DNA of 64,000 nt from Erythrophleum ivorense (taxonomy: Eukaryota; Streptophyta; Magnoliopsida; Fabales; Fabaceae). Location of the stretch: contig JAIUCV010000001.1 in NCBI GenBank assembly GCA_026724425.1, positions 8,538,556 through 8,602,555 on the forward strand. The letters are read 5' to 3'. How positions within the stretch are numbered: position 1 is the first letter of the stretch; each line of letters starts with the position of its first letter. Made by a program: the position numbers and the translations under genes. Shown piece by piece: positions 1 to 11,302 of the stretch. The notes under the pieces were generated by a model. It was not told the DNA's origin, searched no databases, and saw only the letters and a list, made by a program, of their open reading frames with translations.

Positions 1-630
1 TAAAAAGTTATAATAAATATAAACATTATTTAATTTAAAAGGAATTCATTAATTTATTCCAAAGAAATGTTTCAAACATAAGCTTAAAGTAACAAAATTA
101 TTAATGGACTTTTATTATAATATTTAGGTGTCTACTCATCCTATTCTAGAGTAATGCTTGATAAATACCATTTTCTTTTAAAGATCCTTTGGCCTCAATT
201 CTACATTTTTTAAAAGAATTATCTTCAGAAAATAATCATATATTTTATAATAATACCATTACCCCCAAGAATATTTTTTAAACATATTACATGTTTCTTT
301 GGCATTATCTATACTTTAGTTTTAAATTAAAATAAAACTTATTAATTTTTTTAATAATATTTTAATTTACAAAATATAAAACTATAAAACCTAACCGCTT
401 GATCGATCATTTTGAACTCTCCGCCTTTTGCTAAATATGAATTCTTTAATCACATGGCTATAATTACGGCCAACTAAAGTTGCAATTTTGGATAACCCCC
501 GAAAGGAAAAAAGTAGTAATCAAATGATAATTATAAGTACGTGTAGAATATATAGAGAGAGAGAGGTAAATTACGATGGGTTAGTGTACATAGCATAAAA
601 AGGAGACAAAATACTAAATGAAAGGGAAAA

Positions 631-636
631 CACGTG
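631..636 (+). promoter_or_regulatory. G-box (CACGTG) in the distal LBD promoter
   Basis: CACGTG followed by TAG, a core binding site for bHLH and bZIP factors in plants. It lies about 0.83 kb before the TATA box, so its role is only possible. A related ACGTG core is at about 539. Confidence 0.4.
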
Positions 637-886
637 TAGCTGATATATTTTTAATGCAGGCTTCAGTCACTAAAGTATTCCAAGTTGGGCAACGTTGTTG
701 TCCTTGTATGGTAAGCAGCGCAAATAGATTATTAATTATTAAAATTTGTACAAAAATATACCCAAAACGGACCATCTCAAAAACCATTGGCTTACAGTGT
801 TTCTTTCTTCAAAATTCCGCCCACAGTCCCATGACCAAACCCGGAAACCGGTGTCCGGTTTTGTCCCTAACACCACCATTTCCCGA

Positions 887-897
887 AAACCAGGAGC
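887..897 (+). promoter_or_regulatory. HRPE-like motif (possible ERF-VII site)
   Basis: AAACCAGGAGC matches the plant hypoxia-responsive promoter element consensus AAACCA(G/C)(G/C)(G/C)GC at 10 of 11 positions. It lies about 570 bases upstream of the TATA box. It matters only because the downstream gene looks like LBD41, a hypoxia-responsive gene in Arabidopsis. One mismatch and chance occurrence keep confidence low. Confidence 0.3.
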
Positions 898-1462
898 TTT
901 CTCTTTCTCATTTCTCTTTTTTTTTTTTAATTAAATAGTATTGCGAGTGGACCCTTATTCCACAATATGTGGCGATTCGACCGCACTCTGACACCTTAAC
1001 GTGCTTGCCACGCGCCCCTTTCTTCCCTTCTCAAATTTTGTACCCATTTGCATGTACCCCACATCTCAGCCCACTGTCTTCTTCTCAGTTTCAATTACCA
1101 TTCTGTCCCTTCCCTTGGTTCGCCCATAGCGTGGTAGATTCCGTTATTTGGGAATCCGTCGGAGGATAGTTTTGGAGGCAGAAAAAGCCAATCTGGCCAT
1201 AGCATCAGTTTTCTGATTTCACACTAGCTGTTAGAGTACGGGGTTTTGTGGTTGTTCCACGTCAGCTAAGAAAGAAATGTGAGTCCCCATGATTGGAAGT
1301 TGAGCACACGCTCTATCGATGAGAGTGGGATTTGTTCCCCTGTTTTCTTGCTAAGCTTCAAAAGTGGGTTCGAACCCCAATCTCCTTGAATGTGGAAACC
1401 CATTGTTTGTGTATGTTATAATATAAATTTTTAAAAACAGCTGCGTACACAGCACCTGAAAA

Positions 1463-1470
1463 TATATAAA
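1463..1470 (+). promoter_or_regulatory. TATA box of the LBD gene
   Basis: TATATAAA lies 131 bases upstream of the start codon, followed by a C/A-rich stretch where transcription would begin at about 1493-1505. That would leave a pyrimidine-rich 5' UTR of roughly 100 bases. Confidence 0.75.
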
Positions 1471-1600
1471 CTCACCCCACACCCTCCACATTCACAAACC
1501 TCTCCGAAATAATCGTCTTCTATTGAATACCCATAACTCTCTTCTTCTTCTTTCTTCCATCTTCACTCTGTGATTCTGAATTTGTTTATCACTATCGAAA

Positions 1601-2632
1601 ATGCGGATGAGCTGTAATGGATGTCGAGTATTAAGAAAAGGTTGCAGTGAGAATTGCAGTATAAGGCCGTGTTTGCAGTGGATCAAAAGCCCGGAGTCTC
1701 AAGCAAATGCTACCGTGTTTCTTGCAAAGTTCTATGGCCGTGCTGGGCTCATGAACCTCATCAACGCTGGCCCCGAACACCTTCGTCCTGGTTAGTTTTT
1801 ATTCGATTTAGTTATTTATTTTCTCGCATTTTCTTTCCAATCGGGAAAAGTTTGATCATGTGTTCCGAATTTTGATCTGTGTTTATTTATTGCAGCGATT
1901 TTTCGGTCTTTGCTATACGAGGCATGCGGGCGGATAGTGAACCCGATTTATGGGTCCGTCGGTTTGTTATGGTCTGGCAGCTGGCAGCTCTGTCAAGCCG
2001 CCGTGGAAGCCGTGTTGAAGGGTGCGCCTATCACGCCGATCACCTCCGAGGCAGCTACAAGCGGGCGCGGCCCACCCCTCAAGGCTTACGATATACGCCA
2101 CGTGTCCAAGGACGAGAACTCGGCTGCGTCAAAAGATGCTCAACGAGTCGTCAAGACTCGGTCGCGATTCAAGCGCTCCGTCGGCGATAAGCCGAAAGCC
2201 AACAACAAGGCAGTGACGGGTTTGGGATCCGTTCAACCGGGTCCAGCTCGTGACGCTCAAGCTACTACTCCAATCAATTCGTGGACCGGGTGCTGCGCCA
2301 CCGAACCGGTTCTGAACAGGTCTGCGAGTCACGAGTCATCGCTGAGTCACCAGTCGGAGGCAGTGAACGAGAGCAAAGAGAGCGAGAGCATGATCTCCGT
2401 GGAGACCGCCGAGACGTCGATCCTCTTCCGAGATGAACCGGAATCGACTGGGAAGCCCAGTGACCGAGCCGTCGATGAGAGTGCCGATGTTGGTCTAGAG
2501 TTAACACTTGGGTTCCAACCGGCCTCACGTGCGGATCACGTGGTACCGGTGAAGAAGAGAAGGATCGAGCTGAAGGATAGTGAGAATGGGTCATCATGCA
2601 AGATGGACCTGGGACTCGAGTACTCGGTTTGA
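1601..2632 (+). CDS. LBD41-like: Class II LOB-domain transcription factor (LBD41-like), two exons: join(1601..1790,1896..2632)
   Basis: Plant-specific nuclear DNA-binding regulator of 308 residues. Exon 1 encodes residues 1-63 plus one base; exon 2 completes Ala64. The zinc-finger-like C-block CX2CX6CX3C is Cys5, Cys8, Cys15, Cys19. The GAS block is at about residues 40-63, and the LOB domain ends near residue 109. The class I leucine-zipper-like coil is absent, as expected for class II. A basic KKRR patch (283-286) could be a nuclear signal, and the acidic/leucine motif LELTLGF (264-270) is typical of the LBD40/41/42 branch. The start is the first ATG after a TATA box 131 bases upstream, and the protein begins MRMSCNGCR as family members do. 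No frame damage is seen. In Arabidopsis, LBD41 is a core hypoxia-induced gene and LBD37-39 repress nitrogen responses. Which member this is orthologous to is inferred, not proven. Confidence 0.95.
1791..1895 (+). other. Intron of the LBD gene
   Basis: A GT (1791) to AG (1895) intron of 105 bases, T-rich before the acceptor. It lies after the Pro codon that ends the GAS block, in phase 1. This is the usual single intron position in LOB-domain genes. Splicing restores an uninterrupted LOB domain (…HLRP-AIFRSLL…). Confidence 0.93.
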
Positions 2633-3362
2633 AAGGCTCGAACATTTAGTTCAGTTTTGTCGTGTCGGCTTTCTGTGTGTTATCTTAGAAGAGAAAACTA
2701 CTGTGTTTTTTCCCTGTGAATTCGGTGTTGTACAAAAATGGTTGCTGTGTAGAGAAAAAGGAACATTTGAAAATTAAAAGAAAAGTACAAGAGGAACTGA
2801 AATCTTTGCTCTCTGGTAAAGCGGCATCGTTTTTCTGCTGTGTTACTGAGAAAAGGATTTTAGAAAGTGCATGAGAAAAGAAAAAGATATCCAGATGTTT
2901 AAAGAAGTTATATTTTTATCACCAATTATTCATTTGAATTTAATTTACAAAAGCCGGATCGTGATTCTAGTGCCTGACTAATATGTTCTGAAGTTTTCCT
3001 TTTAGCGCATGAAAGACTAGTTAGGGATAATTTGTTATTCGCCGGAATCTGTGTGCACGATCTCCATATACTATCCGACTAAACTGAAAAATGAAATCAG
3101 AAAAAAAAGGTCCATTGAACTCTATGGTTCTAAAATAAAATCCTGCCGTTCAAAATTAGCATTTGACTGTTGGCCAGAAACGAAAAAGGTTTTGACTCTT
3201 TAAGCTAAATTTAAATGGTTAAAAATTGAAATTGCATTATTTTAATAGATTACCAGGTGTAGATAAATGTAAATTGTTAAAAATTTATACTATCAATTTG
3301 TTTAGTACATTGAAAAATAAAATCCGCATTTTAGAATATTATCTCCCAAAATTACATGCATC
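2633..3362 (+). other. 3' UTR and downstream flank of the LBD gene
   Basis: The first part (about 2633-2880) should hold the 3' UTR. No perfect AATAAA is seen close to the stop, only AATTAAA-like A-rich sequence near 2771, so the poly(A) site is not assigned. The rest is AT-rich with nothing recognisable. Confidence 0.45.
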
Positions 3363-3648
3363 CTAATAGTAATATTTTAAAGCTTTTTTGTATTCTTCAG
3401 TCTTTGCATAGGTAAAAATTAACTCTTTCGGGACAAATGCTGGCACATAAATTTAAACTTTGACCCTATTCCATGACCTTCTATTGTGTGTGTGTGTGTG
3501 TGTGTCTAATAATAATATTTTAAAGCTTTTTTGTATTCTTCAGTCTTTGCATAGGTAAAAATTAACTCTTTCGGGACAAATGCTGGCACATAATTTAACC
3601 TTTGACCCTATTCCATGATCTTCTATGGTGTGTGTGTGTGTGTGTGAA
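3363..3648. repeat. 143-bp tandem duplication ending in (TG)n
   Basis: Two direct copies, about 3363-3505 and 3506-3648, share the same order of sequence from a TAATATTTTAAAGC start through CTTTCGGGACAAATG to a terminal TG microsatellite. The copies differ at only a few positions. The TG runs (3485-3505 and 3629-3646) lie at the junction and at the far end, consistent with slippage or unequal exchange. Confidence 0.9.
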
Positions 3649-6600
3649 TACACATTTAAAAAAAATTCTTCTAAGACATTGTTTCATAGATAAAGTTACA
3701 CGTGGCACAATTAACACTTGACAATTATGTGTCATATGAAAAGGTTTATTGACTAAGTAATAAGAAATCAAAATTAGAAGAGAGCCCAACAAACATAGAA
3801 ATAAAGAGTTCTAATTATATCATAACTCCGTTAAGTCTTGCCAATAACTCTGCAGTCCTTATTATTTAAATTTGCAAATTAGGCCATATAGATTGTGCAA
3901 GGATCCCCTACATATAGAGAAAGCAACAAAGTTTGAAAGATCTCGTAAAGAGGTGTGAATAGTAATTTTCACGCTAAAAAAAATTGTCATTTGATGATTT
4001 TTTTTTGGTGGTGGGTATGGCTGAATTAGCAAATAGATAAAGGAGGTGAAGGTTTGGGCGAAATCAGCAAGAGAGAAAAGGTTTGGGAGAGTGAAAGAAA
4101 TAAGGATTTGGGAGAGTGGCGAAATCAAAGATGAAGAAATGAAGAACGATAGTGCGAGGGTTTGAGAGAGTGAAAGCGATAAGAGTGAAAGCAAAATGAA
4201 AGTGATGGTGCAAGACTGAAAATGATGAGAGCATCTGGCACCAGAGTGAGAAATTAGGAGGGAGTCTTCTTTGGCAATTATTGGCGATTCATATCCATCA
4301 AAATTTGCTATTAACTATCCGTAATTACTATGAATTTACAAGCAATTGATTAAACCGTTGATAATTAATCATAAAATGGATAGTAAATGCGCTATATTGC
4401 TAATTGTGCATTTATGGATGGTTTTTTAAAACTACCTAAAAATGCATGTTGCAAATTGCCTATTTTTTTATACACTCTCTTCTCTTATCTCTTTCTCTAT
4501 CTAACTTTATCCTTAAATTTAGTTTTCTAAATGTACGGGATCCAAATCCATACAGATTGTTTATTTTCCCAAAAACCCAATACTTTGTCTAGTATGATAT
4601 TTTTTTTCCTTGAAAGACAGCCGCTTCCGCTATCAGAGAATCTTATTGATGTTGCACCTGCACCCCAAGCCACTTAATCCAGAAATTGTATTTTCAAATT
4701 GCTTATAGAAGCTCACATCTGCTTGAGGCCAAACCACAAACACCATTTCGTTGATAGGTATCTTGTAATTGCTTAATGCTTCTAAAGCTCAAAGATTGGA
4801 GTTAGTACATCCTAGATATTGGTTTTCCTTCGTACCATTACTTTTTCTACTGTGGATTCTATTTGAAACAACCATTTTGCCAAGAGATTTGGGATATGAA
4901 TAAGCGCTTTTGCAACCAAATGTATAAAGAAGGGATTCAAACAGTTGACTATCTATTCTTAGTTTTTAGCAAAACCTCAGATTTTAGAATAATTAGTTAA
5001 TCGTTATAGTCTGATAGTTGAATACTTCATATTTGTTTGCAAAACCCCGTATTTTAGAACAATCAATCAACTGATCGAGCCCTAACGTTATGTTTTCCTT
5101 CAAAAGTGACATGTTCTTCTTGGATCTTTCAAATAAATGCTTACTTCACCTCCAATCAACAACAACAGCACTTTCTATAGAATAAAACTTAACTTCTCAT
5201 GATTTCACAACTTAAACCTAGACTTGGGACATACATATGGTGGGTGTCCATTGAATCAATTTAGTTTTTTGAAGTTTGAGGTTGAGGGAGGAGTACATCA
5301 TATTTCAAGTGAGAATTTGGGGTATGACCATGGGATTTGAGTTTTTGGAAGTATATAATTGAAGGAAGATTTCATCACATTGTAATGAGCATTGGGGCTT
5401 TGCTAAAAGGATGTGGGTTAAGGTAAAATTAAATAATCTAGTAGGCTATGTTGTAAATACAAAGAAACAAAGGGAATCTAATTAATGATAAGGTTATGTA
5501 GGATTGAGATGTAAATATTATAAAATATTATTTTATGATAAGAAAGAGAAATGAGCTAAAGTGTAAATGTTACCATTCATTTTAAGATTTGTTAGGCTTC
5601 TTTTTAATTTTTAAAACTAAGACGCAATGAGGTACCTTTACACATGGTGCTGATGCATCAATTTGTGATTGGGCCACTTGTAGTTCCATCCATAGAATTT
5701 AAATATGTAGTTCCATGGAAGAATTCACCACACTCTAAACATAGACATAATAAATTTAGAAACCCTAACTTGCCCCCTTTATCCAATTATCTGTGACTGG
5801 ATTGTCAGTTCGTTGCACTTCCATTGCAGAGTGTTTTTTTCATACCCAAAAAAAAAAAAAAGAAAAAGAAAAACACCACACATTATAACATCTGCAAATT
5901 TTATATTGTGAGAGAATATGTTATTCTAAGATTAGAATTCCATCAGTACTAATAATATGTCTAGGATATCAAAGAGATGAGACTTAACCCAAGATATAAT
6001 ATGTGCAGATTTTGTTTGGAAATATTTGGAAATAATTAACTTGATGCTGTAAGATAGTCAATCATAAATGACAATTATTGTTCGGACTTCGATAGATTGT
6101 ATCAATATTGTAGTTTGATACTTCAAAAATTTTATTTTTCACTTTAATAATTGAAAGAATGATTTTGTTCTGATTTTACCTTTCTAAAAATATTAAAATG
6201 ATATAATATATATTTTGATAACCAAATATTTAATTGTATTAAAAAAATTGTAAGTTTATATTAGACTAATAAAAAATATTTATATAGAATAGCATATTGA
6301 CATTATCATCATCTGTTGAGGACAAAATAAAGACTTTGCTCAATGATTTAAGTCAAGCATTTGAGTTGTTATGGTGCTTTGAGGGCACCAAAATGTTGTT
6401 TTGAAGGACACTCCACAATCAGTGTATTTATACTCAACTCCAAAAATTGTCCACACCTGGGACAAATGCATACATGGCTCTTAATGGATATCGATCAAAA
6501 GGATATGGATTCAGTTCTATTCAAAATAATAAAATATGAAATTCCAAATGAACCTTAGGGACCCACTATACCTCAATTCAACATGTATAAAATGAGACAA

Positions 6601-9600
6601 GCAACATTGATTCCAAAGGGATTTCAACTTATCTCATCGTTACGTAGCATATAAGTAAAATTTTGCACCTGTAAATGTAAAATGCTGTCAGCATACTAAA
6701 ATGAAATTATTGAACACGAGAATTAGCTGTTTGAAACTTATATAGCATAACAATATGAAGACTGTAATGACTATAATGACGAAGGAAGCTTGGTCATCCT
6801 AGCTATAGCATAATCAAATACTCTGCACAATAACCCGAGTGAATTTTCAGTAAGAAACAATGAGGTTTTGAAGTTGCTAATATTGTTGCACTATAAACCT
6901 ATGAAATTAACATAGCACCTGCCATCCACTCAAAATAAAGGCGCTAAATAATATTTGCAGAAGCATACATATGATAAGGATAAATGTGTATCAGCATGTT
7001 ACCGAGATAGGACATATTGGGATCCTGCAATCTATTAAAGAGGATATATCTCTTGATAAACATATTTTTACCGGTATCACTAATTCCTCAAAAATTTATG
7101 GATACAAAAAGATCATATTCAAGAGTGTTAATCAGTTTTGTCCTATTCAATGGTCTTGGAAGCTGAGAATCAGAGGGTCATGATAGTAGCTACCTAAAAA
7201 ATGCCATGACCTTTATCTGTGGCAACTCTTCTGCAGGGAGTATAGCTGCTCGAAGATGACGTGCATCTCATTCCCATTGCCACACATGAATGGTCTTTCT
7301 GTCCAAAACGATGGAGTTCATGTCAAAATAAAATCTGACTATAGTTTATACAATGCAAATGTATTCACATCTATTACTTGTGTATAATTTCGTGGGCGAC
7401 TGCATTCAAATTAATTTCACTATTTTATTCGTGGTTAGCCTCAGTGAAACACTTGTCACACTCATTCCGAAGGAAAAAATGTAATAAGTGGAGAGAATGC
7501 GAAAATAAATAAATAAATAAAAGTGACCCCAAATAAAAAAAATACACCCAATAGCCAGAAACAAAGGACCTTGAAGCATAAGAGAAACAATCAATAGCCC
7601 AAAGTAAAAGTGAACCTAGGGGCCAGATAAAAGAGAAAGACCCCATTAAGCCCAAATTAAAACGACCCAAATGACAAATAGCATCCAAATTGAAATGTCT
7701 AATTGACTTGAAATAAAATAAAAACCCCATTAAAACTTACCGTGCAAATTCAAATGGAAGACAAAATAAAACAATGTTAAAGTTACAAATGAAATACCAA
7801 AAACAAGAAAAAAATTAAAAAAACCAATATTTTTTGTATCTTTGATATTTACATTTCTTTATTTTTTTTAAATACCCAAACAAAATATCATGTTTAAAAC
7901 ATTGTTTAAGTTCCCTTGTAGTGCGATGAAAAAATTGGTATGCTTGATCAAAAAGCACAAAAACCATTGCTTATTTGAAAAGAACTCCAAGAAAGGAGAC
8001 CTGTGAAAATGAGCTAGGCCTAGCCTTTAAAAAAGAAAGAGAGGGTTAGGTTAGTAAAATTTATTTTTTTAATAGGGCAGTTTTGGCCCTAAGGTTTAAT
8101 AGAGCTGGGTCAGCCCAAGCCGTGGGTCAACTTTTTTTTTTGGGGTAAAAAATTATAATTTTGTTGAAGTTGAATAATAAAATTGAGGCACGAAATTAAT
8201 TAGTTATTTATGATAAACTTAGTGTATTTATCAATTTTTGAATTCAAAAAAGAAAAAAAAATCCAGAAAATGGTGGTCAAAGTTGTGATTCATAAGAAGT
8301 ATGGATTCAAAAAAAAAAAAAACTTAATTGTCCAAGTGTTATTTATAAGCTAATAGGATTGTACCAGTTCATATGTAGAGTCTCACATAAAAACTTTATT
8401 AACTTGAAAGTGGGCAAACAAATTCAAATGTGAACATATGAAGGTGCATAAGATATTTGTTGGTTTTTATAGTTTAAGACGTAAATGCAAATGAGTCCTA
8501 GTTGAAGGAGTGTATCTGCCAGTTCTATAGTTCAAGGAGATACTTGCAAATGGATCATAGTTGAAGGGGTATTTGTATTTTCCTCATGTTGTATATATGT
8601 ACATACACTAAAATATATTAATTATATAATTATATTTTAAAAAAACTAAAGTTTACTAGAGTGAGCTTGTAAGGCTAACCTTGAAAGATAGAACCAATTA
8701 GCGCTAACCTTTAATGTCAAAACCTTCGAACTAGTCCATAACACCAAAGTTAAGGCTCTTAAAGATCAGGCCAGGCTAATAAATTGACATCTCATTTTGA
8801 TTTTTTTTTAAACCTAACATTATATAACTCTAAGACTAATTAAGACAGGAACAATTTGGGCGAAGTTGGCCCTAATTGAACAGGACTACAAGAAAGTGAC
8901 TCTTTGATATGCTAAATGATTTATTTCATTAAATTTCATCAAGTACCCTGCTATTTCTCAATTTAATTTTAAAATAGAAAAAGGAAGAATAAACTTAATC
9001 CAGCCAATTTCTTCATACATCATCTGTATATTATTTTCAAAGAAAATTCAATGTTCATTAAATCAAATTAGACCATCCGTTTAAACTGTGCTTCTGGCAT
9101 TTACAAAAAACAACAATTTCAAAATGCATATCCAAGTGCAGATAAATAAAAAAAATTTGAGACGAAATTAAAACTTACCTTAAATTTAAAAGATAAAAAA
9201 GAAATTGTCTTGATATAATTTGTTCATATCGATTTCAATATGATCAAATTTGGCATGATTAATGATTTGATGATTGAGTCATTTTAAAAAAAATTTTCTG
9301 AGGACAAAAGTTTGCGTCACCCTTGTTCCACTGGTTGGGCTCAAATGAAGTGATACCATTTAGCCCATGCATTTATATTTATGTTCAAGTTAATAACTAA
9401 GAATAGAAATTAATGTGGAATTGTTTGGAGGATTAAGTTTAGAAATAATTCTTTATAATTTTATTATCAAATTTTTAATCAAAATATGATAAGTGAATAA
9501 TTTTTAATAAAAATATAACAAGTATATGATTTAATTAGAGAATCATATAGTTATTTATAAAAATTATAACTTGTTATATTTTAATTAGAGAAATATAAAT

Positions 9601-10271
9601 TTATTATGTTTTAATTAAAGAATTTAATAATAAAAATATAAGTAATTATATATAAATTTTTTCCTTATTTAAATTACAAATCTATCCATGTCCTTTTCTA
9701 TTCTATCTTATAGCTGGTTTGGATTCCATTTGTCCACTGACAATGTAACTGTTACCCATAAGCATTTATGGGGTAAAAGCACATGAAAATATGTCCTTAA
9801 AATTTTTTAATAAACAATTTAGTTTGGATCATGTTTGAGTATATCTTTCAATTGTAAAAGAAGGAAAAAATTATGGCCAGCATAGAGTGATCCTAAATGA
9901 AGTATGTTCTTGCCTTTTGTTAGTTTTTGTTTTTGTTTTTGTTTTTTTGGCTTGTACTAAATTAAGTTTGATATACGTAAATAAAATGAATCGTTCATAA
10001 GTTGGTATTGTATCCTTATACAGATCATGTTCGTATTTTGTAATACCAATTTACTTTCACAAGTCAATACATATCTCATACGGATCGTGAACACAAATCG
10101 CCCTTGCTTATGACTGATGATAAGGTAGCATTTTAGCTGAAAGTTGGTGTCATTTCGTTGACTTCGAATCGTATACACCTTCGACCACTTGCACCTAGAA
10201 AAGTACTATCTTATTAATGTGTTGTCAAGAAAACCCACATAGCAATTGAAGTCAATGAGCCATGCAATACT

Positions 10272-10288
10272 CCCCCCCCCCCTCCCCC
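10272..10288. repeat. C-tract (C11-T-C5)
   Basis: Eleven C, one T, then five C, in an otherwise AT-rich region. The minus strand is an uninterrupted G-run with one A. Confidence 0.95.
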
Positions 10289-10462
10289 AACAAAAAAAAG
10301 AGCCAAATCTACCAAATCTTTTTGTAGAAAGTGTTTGTTATATTTGAATTTCCATCCGCTTAATTTTGTAAAACATTAACAGCATTAATTTCAAAGAAAA
10401 ATATACATATTTTATGTGAAAATTACTTCAATGATCAATCTAACAATAGATATGAATTTTAC

Positions 10463-10489
10463 ATATAATATATATATATATATATATAC
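10463..10489. repeat. (TA)n microsatellite
   Basis: Alternating TA over about 25 bases. The opposing short open frames across it (starting about 10412) are translations of this repeat and are not genes. Confidence 0.9.
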
Positions 10490-11297
10490 ATATTTTAAAA
10501 CTAACATTGTTAATTTTTCCAAAAATCGGGAAAATCCAAATAGGCCGCATATATGTATGGTCAACTCCTCCCCACAACAAGAAGTGCTCATGTCCACTTG
10601 CCCACTTAAAAGCGAAAATGGTGCTTAGTCCTGTTGAGTGAGTGACTATTAGTTGTTTCTCTCACTATGGTTGATCATTTCATCATAATGCTCAATATGA
10701 GTTTTCCAAGTTTCATTTTATCCATAGAAGGATATTGGGGTTCTCAGTAGGTCCTGGTTAATGTAATGGCTTGTCACTTCAATTTATGGTTTATCAAAAA
10801 TTCATTGCAAAGCTTATCAATACAATATCCCTCATTCATCTGTCACTTCCCGAATCCAGTGCTCCAACTCTAAGAAGCAACCCAACTTGCCTGCTGGACC
10901 ACTATAAATTTTAATTTTTTTTAAAGAAAATTTTTATGATTGCATTTGTGGTTGCAAATTTCTTCTTCTTCTTCTTCTTTAATTATTTTTATTTTTGATA
11001 AATTACATTTGCATCATAATATGTGATTTGAAAAAAATTTAGTTCAATCACTTAAATATGTGATTAAAAGTTTTCACTATAATTTTTTTTTCGGTTACCA
11101 ACCTTAACTGAATTTAGCCACATTACATTAGATAAAAAGAATATAACTATATATTTTCCTAATTTCACTATGTTCGTCAGCAATTAGAGTCGATTTTGTC
11201 TCTCGTGGAGTCTAAGGTTGTGTTTGATAAAACAAAATGCTACCATCAAAAGTTTAGTTAGTATGTAATCCAATTTTTCTCTTAAAATTATTTTTGA

Positions 11298-11302
11298 CTA
11301 GG
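11298..11302. repeat. Target-site duplication CTAGG (left copy)
   Basis: Matches 14752-14756 exactly and sets the borders of the solo LTR at 11303-14751. Confidence 0.9.

Larger units (their letters stand above)
1..1462. other. 5' intergenic region and LBD promoter flank
   Basis: No convincing gene. Bases 1-560 are AT-rich; 560-1460 is more mixed in base composition. It contains a short GA repeat near 555-567, the G-box and HRPE-like sites listed separately, and a Pol III B-box-like GGTTCGAACCCC at 1367-1378. Short open frames at 618-938 and 969-1169 have no family features and look like chance. Confidence 0.6.
3649..11302. other. AT-rich intergenic region
   Basis: Nearly 7.7 kb in which I recognise no gene, tRNA or well-bordered transposon. 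There are many A/T homopolymers, a GA-rich stretch (3900-4260) and a C tract (10272-10288). A TA microsatellite lies at about 10463-10489 and a TTC run at about 10963-10981. Open frames on either strand are short, low-complexity and without domains. Old, unrecognisable transposon remains are likely but cannot be delimited by eye. Confidence 0.6.

Noticed and set aside
618..1169. Two open frames upstream of the LBD gene (106 and 66 residues)
   Set aside because: No recognisable motifs; they overlap other frames and lie in the promoter flank.
1280..1440. Complete tRNA gene around GGTTCGAACCCC
   Set aside because: No matching acceptor stem, D-arm or anticodon arm could be drawn. Kept only as a possible SINE remnant.
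3862..4194. 110-residue minus-strand frame starting MLSLLSLSLSQTLALSFF, looking like a signal peptide
   Set aside because: The hydrophobic start is produced by GA-rich repeats on the other strand. There is no downstream domain and no promoter signal.
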